Shown here: piece after piece, positions 9,785 through 20,900 of the stretch | How positions within the stretch are numbered: the stretch's first letter is position 1 | How the letters are laid out: each line of letters opens with the position of its first letter | From: Neoechinorhynchus agilis | Taxonomy: Eukaryota; Acanthocephala | Direction: 5' to 3' | NCBI GenBank assembly: GCA_051530055.1 | Contig: CM121342.1 | Span: 4,216,001-4,280,000 of the forward strand | Length of the DNA stretch: 64,000 nt | Program-made: the position numbers and the translations under genes | Notes under the pieces: model-generated | The model's input: the letters and a program-made list of their open reading frames with translations, nothing else | What the model was told of the DNA's origin: nothing | The model's database searches: none

Positions 9785-10806
9785 TTTGTAGTGATAATCT
9801 ACCAAAATCGAGTGGGAAATTGAGGCGGAAAAGTGGAAAAACAAACGAGAATTAGAATAATTTCTCATTTTGTGAGTCGAAAGAGCAAAAAAAAGTTGAA
9901 ATTCTCCTTTAACAAAAAGGATCCAAAGAATATTCCGAAATATTTCCTCAAAAGTTATAATCAACTAAGAAAATCGAGTGGGAAATTGAGGTGGAAAAGT
10001 AGAAAAATAAACGAGAATTTTAACAATTTCTCATTTTGTGAGTCGATGGGTGAAAAAAAGGTTGAAATTCTCCTTTAAGAAGAAGGATCCAACGAATATT
10101 CCGAAATATTTCCTCAAAAGTTATAATCAACTAAGAAAATCGAGTGGGAAATTGAGGTGGAAAAGTAGAAAAACAAACGAGAATTTAAACAATTTCTCAT
10201 TTTGTGAGTAGAAAGAGCAAAAAAAGGTTGAAATTCTCCTTTAACAAGAAGGATCCAAAGAATATTCCGAAATATTTCCTCAAAAGTTATAATCAACTAA
10301 GAAAATCGAGTGGGAAATTCAGGCGGAAAAGTAGAAAAACAAACGAGAATTAGAACAATTTCTCATTTTGTGAGTCGATAGGAGAAAAAAAGGTTGAAAT
10401 TCTCCTTTAAGAAGAAGGATCCAAAGAATATTCCAATATTTAATCAACTAAGAAAATCGATTGGGAAATTGAGGCGGAAAAGTAGAAAAACAAACGAGAA
10501 TTAGAACAATTTCTCATTTTGTGAGTCGAAAGACCAAAAAAAGGTTGAAATTCTCCTTTAAGAAGAAGGACCCAAAGATTATTCCGAAATATTTCCTCAA
10601 AAGTGATAATCAACTAAGAAAATCGAGTGGGAAATTAAGGCGGAAAAGTAGAAAAACAAACGAGAATTAGAACAATTTCTCATTTTGTGAGTAGAAAGAG
10701 CAAAAAAGGTTGAAATTCTCCTTTAAGAAGGACCCATAGAATAATCTCCAATATTTAATCAACTGAGAAAATCGAGTGGGAAATTCAGGCGGAAAAGTGG
10801 AACCAA
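9785..10806. repeat. Tandem satellite array, ~166-bp monomer, ~6 copies
   Basis: AAATCGAGTGGGAAATTGAG recurs at about 9805, 9971, 10137 and 10303, then at about 10460, 10620 and 10770 with shorter, more diverged units lacking part of the TTCCGAAATATTTCC segment. The array lies between the SLC25A32 start codon and LINE copy B. Confidence 0.9.
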
Positions 10807-13568
10807 CAAACGGACAAACGCAAGAATTTCTAAGTTTCTTTCGTTTTTGTCATTGAAATTAAAGTTCTTGAGATTCTCACTCGGATTAAGGTCTCGATTT
10901 TTCCTGCGAAACAATTGAATTGACCAAAAACGAATATGAGGAAATCAGACGATGGATATAGCGACGGATCAGATTCACCTCCCAGCACTATACCTCCAAG
11001 AAGGCTCAGGACGATCTCAGCATCGGATAGGTTTTGCAGAAATTCCAAATTACGTCACAATGTGTTCAAATCGCCTACAATCGACGCTGGTGACGCAGAT
11101 AATTTGAACGCGCCACTTATCGATCATAATCAACCTGAGAAGACCAACGCTGCCGGGCTCCCTTGCTTCTCTACTGGTTTGTGTCCGTTTTGCGGTAGGT
11201 CTTTTAAATTAACCAATCTGGGGGTTTTGTTTGTCCATGGTCCCCGAGATCTCCGCTGTAGTGGGTCTGGTTCTCCACCACAATTAACCGAACCGTTCGT
11301 GCCTGAGACCCCTCAGATCACCACTGATTCTATTTCGATACCTGATATCGTGCGGTTTCTGCCCAGGAGCGTCCTGAAACGGATCTCTAAAGGCGAGCGA
11401 TATCTGGTCGCCAAAGCATTTACGGGATTCCTCAACGAATGCCATCAAAGGAACCACGTCTCTTCGCTTTCCCACGCTTAGTCCTCTGCACCAGCGGTGA
11501 TTCTGGGGTGTCTTTGACATCAACAATCAAGGAAAGGTTGGCCTCCTTTGAACAGACATTTAACGATTTTGAAAGGAATCTCATCGAGGTTCGTAAGGGA
11601 CGCACGAAGGAAGAGTTTCGCTGCCGTTTTTCAAAACGATCACTGACTGAGCGTGTTTCTTCGAAGGGGGCTGTTCGGTTATTGTCATCCTCCGACAGTT
11701 TCGCAAAAGGAGACAGCGAGACGCTACAAATACTCCGGTCGAAGCACCCATGTAGTAGCGGAAGTTTTGAAATTCCATCTCCTCCCATACAAGACAGGAC
11801 GCCCACTCAAATTTCAGAGTTACAAAAGGCAATCTCATCTTTTGCAAATGGTTCGGGTAACGGGCTTGACGGACTAAGACCTCAGCACCTAAAGGACTTT
11901 ACAACTGGTGAAGCAGCTTTCTCGAATAGTCGACCGCCTGTCTGGAGAGGACCTGAATCCCGTTGCAAAAGACCTATTTTTCGGAGCATTATTATGTGCC
12001 TTCACAGAAAAAGGAGGTGCGATTGGTCCCATCGCCGTATCTTCGACGACACGCCGACTCGCAGGAAAAATTATCTGTAAACGTATTACAGAGAAAACCG
12101 GGCAGCAACTTCGCCCAGTCCAACTGGGCTGCTGCGGGGCGGAAGCTATTGTCCACTCGCTCCGAAACTTCACTGCAAGGAGCTCAGAGTCGTGCTTGAT
12201 TCTTAAGTGTGATTTTTCAGAATGCCTTTAACTCTCTCAATAGAGAAACCATGTTCTGCGCAATTAGGGATCATGCCCTAGAAGCCCTCCAGTATTTTCT
12301 CAATGCCTTCGCGACGGCGACTGCTTTGCTTTTCGAAGACCACCTCATTTGGTCCGAAAGAGGAGTGCAGCAAGGAGATCCTCTCGGTCCAATTGCATTC
12401 TCCCTAACAGTAAATCCGATAGCGCATTCTCTCCAACGCTACGCCCGGAGGTGATCCCTCCGTTGTATTGCGCGATTTGGAGACGCTGATTAGGGAGACC
12501 TCGAAGATGGGCATTGAGCTTAATGCTGGAAAATGTGAGCTCCTTGTATTGAATATTGGAGACGCCGCCAAAGTCAAAGAACTAATGGCTGGGTTCGAGG
12601 CCGTAGCTCCAGGCCTGAAACTCGTGACTCTGGAACAACTCAGCCTCCTGGGCAGTTGCGTCTTCGATTCAAATGTGGAAGATGAGATCGGCCATATCAT
12701 ACCGAAACTTTCGTTGCTGTGCGATAGGGTGAGCGCTCTCTCGGCTCATGAAGCGTTATTTCTGATAAAGAACGCACTCTTCATCCCCAAATTATTGTAC
12801 AAAGTTCGCACAGCAACATTTTTCAAACATAAGGAAGGATTGGCTAAGCTCGACGGCAAGGTGAGGGCTTGTCTCGAGCGTATTTTAAATGTCCAGCTCT
12901 CAGATGAGGCGTGGCGACAAGCTTCTTTGCCTGTGTCATCTGGGGGATTGGGAATTCGGGCACTAGTGGACCTTGCTTTGCCGGACTTTTTTGGATCGTT
13001 TGAGGGGAGCCTATCAGTCTCGAAGAACATTTTGAAGGAAAAGTTGTGTCTTGACCGGGATTTCGTGGTGGCGGTTGAGGAATGGTGCCAGCAGACAGGC
13101 GCTAACCATGTTTCCGTGAATGGCCTCAGACAGTCGATCTGGGACGGACCTCCCGCAGCGAGAGCTCATAGCTCTCTACTTTCAGGTTCTCGCGATGGGG
13201 TCGTCCGAGCTAGACTGTTGGAAGTTTCAACACGAGAATCTGGGCGTGGTTGGAGGCTGTTCCTCTGGCATCAGTGGGAACTCTTCTCACTGATGAGGTA
13301 ACGAGGATCGCAGTATCCTTAAGACTTGGTCGCCCGATATGCACGCCCCATCGCTGTCGATGTGGGTCTTTGGTTGATGCTTTCGGGCGACACGGTCTCG
13401 TCTGCCGAAAGTCAGGAGGAAGGTTCTCACGCCATTCTGAAATCAATAACGCAATTTCTCGAGCGTTGAGAACGGCGAACTTCCCGAACATCCTGGAACC
13501 CGCCCACCTCTGTAGACTAGACGGCCGTAGGCCCGATAGAATTTCGGTCTTTGACCGAAACTCCCATT
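10807..13568 (+). mobile_element. LINE (RLE-like non-LTR retrotransposon) copy B, most complete, frameshifted
   Basis: The first frame (10936-11481) carries a C2HC zinc finger (CPFCGRSFKL...HGPRDLRC). Shifted frames continue with the reverse transcriptase: GNGLDGLRPQHLKDF (11860), GVQQGDPLGPIAFSL (12365), LNAGKCELLVLN (12520), then the thumb and LPVSSGGLGIRALVDLALP. The C-terminal zinc knuckle and nuclease-like start follow (CRCGSLVDAFGRHGLVC, NILEPAHLCRLDGRRPD) to about 13560. The knuckle plus the RRPD-type motif resembles restriction-like-endonuclease LINEs (R2/R4 style); the exact clade is not settled. There are at least four frame breaks, and the end of the ORF is missing: related fragments end in IQRGNAASVRGTI. 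The sequence stops at about 13560 against the inverted-repeat arm. Confidence 0.85.
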
Positions 13569-14525
13569 AAACTTTCACCTCCTGGAAAATCTCTGATTTA
13601 ATCTAAAGAACATTGATGAAGCAAAAGCGATTAAATAATTTGAGCATTTTGTTATGCTAATCGTAGAATTTCCTGGTTTATTTACAATTAAATTTACTCT
13701 TAAAATACCGACAAACTACTTTCCGTTGACGAATATTGACTTTAAAACGATCCGATCGATCTCCAATAAATAAAAGTAATCGAGAAAAGCAAATTTGGAG
13801 ACGCGTGTTAAATTCAATTTTAATGAAAAAAAGTTGATCGATGAAATCCGAAAAGATGGTTAAAGTGCAAAACTTTCTTGAATCGAACGAAATTCGCTCT
13901 GATTTTTTTGACTGTTGATCAGCTTGCGGTCGCGTCTTTAAAAACAAATCGGGCACTTCAAGGTTTGTTCACAATTCGATCAAAACGGTTTAATTTTTGC
14001 TTTATAATAAATTATTAATGGCTCCCATGAATATTTCTTCAATGTAAAGTTTTATTGGGTAATTAAGAAGCCTACAATTAAAGGTAGGCAGAAACTATTT
14101 CTCCGCCCGTCTACACTAAGCTATCGGTTAAGGATGTTTAAAAAGTTGGACAGCATTGAGGTGGTCCACAGGGCGGCGATCCACAGAGTCCAGGACCGCC
14201 AAATCCACCACAGCCGCCGATCAGGAACGGAAGCAGGAACAAAATGTAGATTAGAAATATTCCAGGTCCAAAGAAGACTAAAGATAAAGTTGTTAAAAGG
14301 TTAAGACATCTTATAACTCACATCTCTTGCCACGTTCAACTTTCATTGGCACTTTTCCGCTTTTGACGGCAAACTCCACCAAAGATTTGTCGAGATCGTC
14401 CTCTGATACCCATTTTGCATCTTTTCTTGCAGCGGCGGCGGCACTGAGAGTGCAGAATGCGAGGGCGGCAATGAGTGAGATCAATAAAAAGGATTTCATT
14501 TTGAGGTTAATGATCGAGAATGATT
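13560..14525. repeat. Right arm of ~970-bp inverted repeat (partner 3758-4728)
   Basis: Plus-strand 3758-4728 and the reverse complement of 13560-14525 match with only scattered single-base differences (for example GTGTCCGATT against GTGCCCGATT). The arm covers the whole small secreted gene (copies 1 and 3), its 3' flank and the junction with a LINE. Outside the arms the promoter sides diverge (at about 14525) and the LINE sides continue into different LINE positions. Confidence 0.9.
14138..14499 (-). CDS. Small secreted Cys/Gly/Pro-tailed protein, copy 3
   Basis: Exons 14499-14322 and 14277-14138 are joined over the same 44-bp intron as the other copies and encode 105 residues. The protein differs from copy 1 by Cys to Thr in the signal peptide (LAFCTLSA) and Met to Ile before the tail (LIGGCGG). 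The tail is the copy-1 type (PPQCCPTF). It lies in the inverted-repeat arm and therefore in opposite orientation. Its upstream sequence matches copies 1 and 2 only for about 25 bp before the ATG, so it lacks their shared promoter region and may be differently expressed or silent. The frame is intact. Confidence 0.75.
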
Positions 14526-14529
14526 GTCC

Positions 14530-15180
14530 TATCGCTTTCGACGGCAGACAATCAAGCGATTGGTTGAATTGTTTTTAGTTCAACATACAAATCGACGTTC
14601 AAAAACGATCAGAGCGATCTTTTTATTTAATAAATAGATTTTCGGCATTTTAAATTGGGTTACAATTAGCATTCACGGCGAAGAATACTTACAATAAATT
14701 GGAAAACATCCGGATTATTGTTTTAGACTTAAAAGTTTACTAGTCGATATGACCGGAGTTGGCAACTTGATTTAAATGCTATGAATTTGAGTTATGCCCT
14801 CATTTTTATTTATTTTTTGCGCCATATACAACTAAATCTTCAAACATTTGTTTGGTAGAACCATTTTAGAAACTTTTAAGAGCCATTAATTTTCTTTCTT
14901 CGGAAAAAGATTCATCTTTTGTACCATTGAGACGATTGCTTTTAGGCGTTACAAACACTACTTTTCCCCCCTTGCTATTCGACTTCCATATTTTGATTAA
15001 AATCTATCATTGGAGACAGATCATCTCGATCGCAATAAGAGCCGAACTGATCGACGTCCGTAATTCCGATCACGGCTGTCAGATTAAGCCAAAATCAGTT
15101 CCAAAGTCTCATTTCTGTTCCGCATACAATGCTGATGCGATCCTTATCAGCGAATTGTTACTGATAAATGTTTATTTTTT
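14530..15180. other. Intergenic, nothing recognised
   Basis: AT-rich sequence. A 102-codon frame at 14927-15235 runs into the following satellite and has no coding look. No RNA gene was seen. Confidence 0.5.
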
Positions 15181-16060
15181 TTTAATAATTGATTCCCGGA
15201 TAAATTCTGAACATGAAGTTCTATTTAAACTCTAAAAAGTACGATCTTTGAATTCTTATAAAATGGCTTCCCAATTCGGAACTTTAAAGAAAGATTCTAG
15301 ATTTCGATGGTTTAATAATTGATTCCCGGATAAATTCTGAACATGAAGTTCTATTTAAACTCTAAAAAGTACGATCTTTGAATTCTTATAAAATGGCTTC
15401 CCAATTCGGAACTTTAAAGAAAGATTCTAGATTTCGATGGTTTAATAATTGATTTCCGGATAAATTCTGAATATGAAGTTCTATTTAAACACTAAAAAGT
15501 ACGATCTTTGAATTCTTATAAAATGGCTTCTCCATTCGGAACTTTAAAGAAAGATTCTAGATTTCGATGGTTTAATAATCGATTTCCGGATAAATTCTGA
15601 ATATGAAGTTCTATTTAAACTCTAAAAAGTACGATCTTTGAATTCTTATAAAATGGCTTCTCCATTCGGAACTTTAAAGAAAGATTCTAGATTTCGATGG
15701 TTTAATAATCGATTTCCGGATAAATTCTGAATATGAAGTTCTATTTAAACTCTAAAAAGTACGATCTTTGAATTCTTATAAAATGGCTTCCCAATTCGGA
15801 ACTTTAAAGAAAGATTCTAGATTTCGATGGTTTAATAATTGATTCCCGGATAAATTCTGAATATGAAGTTCTATTTGAGCTCTAAAAAGTACGATCTTTG
15901 AATTCTTATAAAATGGCTTCCCAATTCGGAACTTTAAAGAAAGATTCTAGATTTCGATGGTTTAATAATCGATTTCCGGATAAATTCTGAATATGAAGTT
16001 CTATCTAAACACTAAAAAGTACGATCTTTGAATTCTTATAAAATGGCTGATTTAAACTTC
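15181..16060. repeat. Tandem satellite array, 130-bp monomer, ~7 copies
   Basis: TTTAATAATTGATT or TTTAATAATCGATT starts units at 15181, 15311, 15441, 15571, 15701, 15831 and 15961, exactly 130 bp apart. Variants (CCCGG or TTCCGG, AACATG or AATATG) mark subtypes. The last unit is cut short. Confidence 0.95.
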
Positions 16061-16254
16061 TCAAAATATTCCTTAACCGATTATTCCCATTCGGAGCTTT
16101 GAAAAAGGATTCTTCGACGGTTTTGAATGTTAAAAAAGGATTTAATTATGATGGGGTTTTTTTTAAACATTCAGAGGTGTTAAATGTAAAAAAAGGAAGG
16201 TCTATAATTATTTCATTTGATGTAAATCCAATTCCAAATAAAGTTCAATTACGT

Positions 16255-16458
16255 TTAAGAAGTGTTCAATATTGACACTATCACGCATTCACCAAAGGAG
16301 CGTTCGGCTGCCACATTAATCCGTCGTACCATCGACGTGTTGATTGCATTAAGTTTGATGGCGACGATGGTGGGATCGTTGCTGAGACCATAAGAAATGG
16401 AAAACGTCTCGTGCGTTGAGAATCCTTCGAAATAGAAAGTTCGCTTATCCACGATGAT
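16255..16458 (-). CDS. Unrecognised terminal exon (67 codons plus stop)
   Basis: On the minus strand an acceptor (CGATTAG) at 16459 opens a frame of 67 residues to a stop at 16255. It begins IIVDKRTFYFEGFSTHETF and contains SYGLSNDPTIVAIKLNAIN, with alternating hydrophobic residues suggesting beta strands. No upstream exon was found within about 350 bp. It could be the last exon of a small gene or a gene remnant beside LINE copy C. Confidence 0.3.
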   Translation of the reverse strand: MIVDKRTFYFEGFSTHETFSISYGLSNDPTIVAIKLNAINTSMVRRINVAAERSFGECVIVSILNTS

Positions 16459-16839
16459 CTAATCGAAGATTTTCTCTCTTTTGAATATTATACCGAAAAA
16501 TTGATTTTTGTCCACCAAAATTACGCTGTTCGTATTTAAAACAAAAATAATCTATTTCTTGTTCGGAATCGTTCCGGAATTCGAAAGCTCGAAAATGCCT
16601 CTTGAGGATTGAATTGTTAATATTTTTTGTGTCGGTGAAGAATTGAACGCATTTTAGTGAATTCGATAGAAAACATTCAATTTTTCCGCTATAAAAAACT
16701 TTTTATTCTCTCTCGAAGACAAATCCGATTCTACTTTTAAATATGAGAAATCGTTGGCATTTAAGTTACTTTTGTACTGATTTTAAACATTAAGAATTGA
16801 ACCTGGGAGGTTCGTTGGGGTTTTTAATGAAAATTACAC

Positions 16840-17710
16840 CACCACCGCCTCTTTGGATCTCTCACCCAGGCGTCCTGGTGTAACGGTCGAAAAGATGGAT
16901 GCAGTCGTCGTTCCCAATGCTCCTGTCCTCGGATCGCCAGTGATTCGTCTATTCAACCAGGGCAGAGGGTCTCGATGTCGATGGAAACGAAATAATGATT
17001 TCGACCCAGCGGTCCTCAGCGGCGGTCGCTTCTCCCCTGATTTAATGCTTCCCTTGGCCACGGGAATACTGTGACATCGTCCGGTCTACGGCTATCGAGT
17101 CGACAAGGAATTATTAAGCTCTAGGATGTTGGACACATTCACGAAATTCAGGACACGACTAAGAGAGTTACGTTCACTTCGGCGTGTCGTGAGTACCTTC
17201 CGCCTGATTGCCGATTTCCGTGGCATCTCGATGGTTCCACGGTCGCTCCGCACCGGCAACGATTGGGATAGCGTTGAGCCAAGCACCCGATTCTCCAGTA
17301 GAGACTGCCGCCAATCGAGTTCGGTTCACCGGGTCACGAGAATCTGAAATTAAAGAGTTGAGAATTCTCGCTACCCGGGGTGAGTCCCAAAAAGGATTGT
17401 TTGCAACCATTGACGGGTACCTGCTCGCTGCCTGAATCTCCACACCAAAGATAAAGAGCCTCCAGGAAACCTTCATTTAAAGTGTAATTCTCGTCAAGAA
17501 AGGATTGAACTATTCTACGGCTTGCTTCATACGATCCCAAATAAGAGGCGATCAGAGAAATATCGGCTGCTTTTCGGATACCCAAACCTCCAAGACCGCA
17601 GAGGCAAGGGCGTTCGACGCCGGGTCTCATCCAGCATAGAATTTTCTCGAGAGATGCTTTCACCGTCTCGTCTAATTTTGCCAGCTGATCCTTATGTCTA
17701 GTGTTTAAGA
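16840..17710 (-). mobile_element. LINE copy C, 3' part only
   Basis: Minus-strand frames read HKDQLAKLDETVKASLEKI (about 17700), GGLGIRKAADISLIASYLGS, then RPDDVTVFPWPRE (near 17070) and a VSIDIETL-like piece near 16960. These are the thumb and C-terminal nuclease-like regions of the same LINE family. The copy has several frame breaks and lacks both ends. Identity with copy A over the shared part is very high. The plus-strand flank to 17900 holds nothing recognisable. Confidence 0.85.
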
Positions 17711-17905
17711 AATTAGACAATGTGCCTTTGGCTCCTCATCACCGTTGGATCCTCTCCATGTACTTTTTTGATCCTCAGTATCTTTTGGTCCCCTTTTTAC
17801 GTTTGAATCCTCTGTATTTTTTAGGTCTTCTGTCACAAAAAACCAACTGAAATACATAATTATATCGTTAGACCATTTCAAAGTTTATAAGAACACAAAA
17901 TAAAA

Positions 17906-20900
17906 ATGTTTATCTTCGTCTTGCACCGCACTCATTCGCCGCTCCCACCGTGGGATTCGCGGAATCTAGGATACGCAAAATCGTTGCATACGCCCGCTCA
18001 TATGATGATGATGATGATGTTACTGCTTCCTCCATCGAAGCATCCGTTTTTCTTGATATACACAAAAGCTAAAACTCCATCCGATCAACCCGTATGCGAA
18101 ATGTCACTAAGAGACACCCGCAACGATCATTTAAACCGAAAACACAAGTCCGAGATTGCATCGTGTGAGTTCGACTTCAACAATCAATGTAAGATTCGAT
18201 CAAAAAGTAAACGATATATCTGTGTTTAACTTGATTTTTAGCTTATGGGTCAACTTACGACCTTGAGGAGAAACCACATATCGATCTATATCGCCGACCG
18301 GACACTATTACTGGCGATTTCAGGGAACGTCCTGCTTTGTTCGATCTGCATGAAAGTGTAAGTGAGAAATGGGTTCGCGTGTTTTCTTATCACTTACAAA
18401 CTGAAATGTTAAATCCGCTATTTTCCTTCAATGTTTCACCGACTTTCCTGAGCGATATTGCTCAAAACGCCACCCCCCCCACACAATAGAAGGATCACCA
18501 ACATTTGTTTCAATCGTTCCGTTCGATTCCATCATGTCAAAACCAAAGAATAGCCCCTGATAAAGTAGTCAAGTTAGGATGGTGCTCTGGAGTTGTATTG
18601 CGTGGAGTTCTATCAATCATTGGTCAACTTCTCTTCTTACGACTCAGTTGGGTTATGGGGGAAGCTGGACTCGTTATGGGCTTTGCAAGTATCATATTCT
18701 CGGTCGTAATGAACCTTCTCTCTAAATGTAAGATTCGACAAATGTTCTAGGGAAGTCTATGGTCGAATCTTACAAGCTACGCTGTCACTTTGTGCAATTG
18801 CAACCAATGGATTGATTGAAGGAGGCGGAACATACTTTCTTCTTTCTAGAACACTCGGTCCTCAATGGGGCTTAGTAACTGGTGTCCTATTGAGTGTTTC
18901 AAACTGTCTTTTTACATCCTCGTGCCTTATTGGATTCGCTGAAACAGTTCGGGCAATTTTAACCGACTACCAAGTTCCATTAATTATTAGTTGGACAGAT
19001 GATCTTAGAATTATAAGCAATGTAGCACTCGTATTTCTTATCTTGATCGTTATTGTCAATATCAGATTTGAGACAGTTGTACGTATTTTTTCGAGATATT
19101 TTAACTACATTCCAATTACCATTCAATCCGCATAGTGCATGTACGTGTTCTTGGTCATGTTAAGCGTTAGTCTGATTAACTTTTTGATCGGTACATTCCT
19201 TCAACCGGATCTCGAAAAAATCTCAAAGGGAATAATTGGTATGTCGACTCATGCACTAAAGGCGAATCTGAAACCAAAACTCACGAACGGAACGTCGATG
19301 GGCGAGATTTTCGGGATTGTGTTTACCGCAATGACGGGAGTACTCGCTGGAGTTAACATGTCTGAAAATCTTAAGGTTTGTCCTTTGTTCAAAACTAATT
19401 TTTACTGACAAAAATCATGTCCATAGGAGCCAAACAAAGCTATCCCAAAAGGAACAATCATCGCAACACTTTTATGTGGTGTCATTTAGGGCAAGGATCT
19501 TTAAATCCAATTTTGTCTTTTATGAGATTATGAAGATTCTTGGTTTTACATCTCCGCAGGGCTCCTCTGTGTTCTTACAATGTTGCCACAAGCTCCAGGG
19601 TCAATAAAACTTATGTTCAATCTTTCACAAGATGCATCTTTTCTTAATTGTAAGTAGTTTCGTGCTATTGTCTTGTTCTATTCGGGTTTTTTTTGCTTCC
19701 GATCGTCAGTTTTATACCTTTTTCGTAAAAGTTAACAGATTCCATTCATTTTTTAGTCGGATTAAGCAATTGTTTAAAGTGTTGCACTTGTAAAATTATA
19801 AATTAATTGTACGTTGGCGAATCTTGTCTCATTTATTTGAGAAATATTTCGTAGAAAACTTAGAAGCAATAGAGATTGAAGAGGCAAGGAAAACCTTGCG
19901 AAATATTTCTCAAATGAGACAGGATTCACCCCGATTACAATGATACATGAAATCGATTAATATCGCAAGATTCCCTTCCCGAATACAGTCCAAGAAAATA
20001 ATTAATGGTAGAATTCATTGCACTTTTAAAATAATGTACATTCTAGGATTAAATCGTCCCCCGGACGCTGACCGCATTTCCTCGTTGGATTGCGAGGCTT
20101 ATTCTTTGTATCAGGAAAATCCTCTCGCTTCGCTGTCGTCGTCCGAGTTCGGCACAAAAGCTTCGTGCCGAAGATCCCAGCGCCCCTTGTGTCTCCACGT
20201 CGAAAGGAAGGAAAATGTAATTTTGTTTGAGCTCATTGTATTTCTCCGCTTTCCTCCTTTCGGCAGCACTCGCTGCTCCTCCCATCTCCGCTTAGGTTTT
20301 CACCGCTAAAACTTTAAAAAAAACACGAATCGTACAGGTACTCACAGATTCAAGTATCCAATTGTTGAACTCATATGCGTAAAAGGACAAGATGATTCAA
20401 CGACCTCAACCGTTTTTAATTTCCTAAATAACCCATTGAATTCGTCTGCGATGCGGTCAGGCTTACTCAATGATTATAACATGATGAAAAGCACGAGTGC
20501 CTTTGGCTTGTTAACATATTTCGGCATAATCGCGGCTTCTCTTTCCTCTGCATCAGCTAATTTTGTTGCAGGACCTAAAGTATTTCAGGTACTTGTATTT
20601 GGCTAAAATCATAAACTTTAGAAAACTTTAGGCCTTATGCCGCGACAAGATACTACCTCGTTTCTTCACGTATTTCGCCGCAGGGGCATCGAGGACGGAT
20701 GAACCCCGCCGTGCTTATATTCTTACATTTGTCATCGTATCAGTTTTTAACCTTATTGGAAGTCTCAACGTAGTTTCGATCATTGCAGCCGAATGCACGA
20801 TGGTCTGTTATGTTCTTATAAACTACGCTTGCTCATCAGTGACACTTTCTCGATCTCTCGGGTGGCGACCGACATTTCGATGGTACAATGAGTATCTAAG

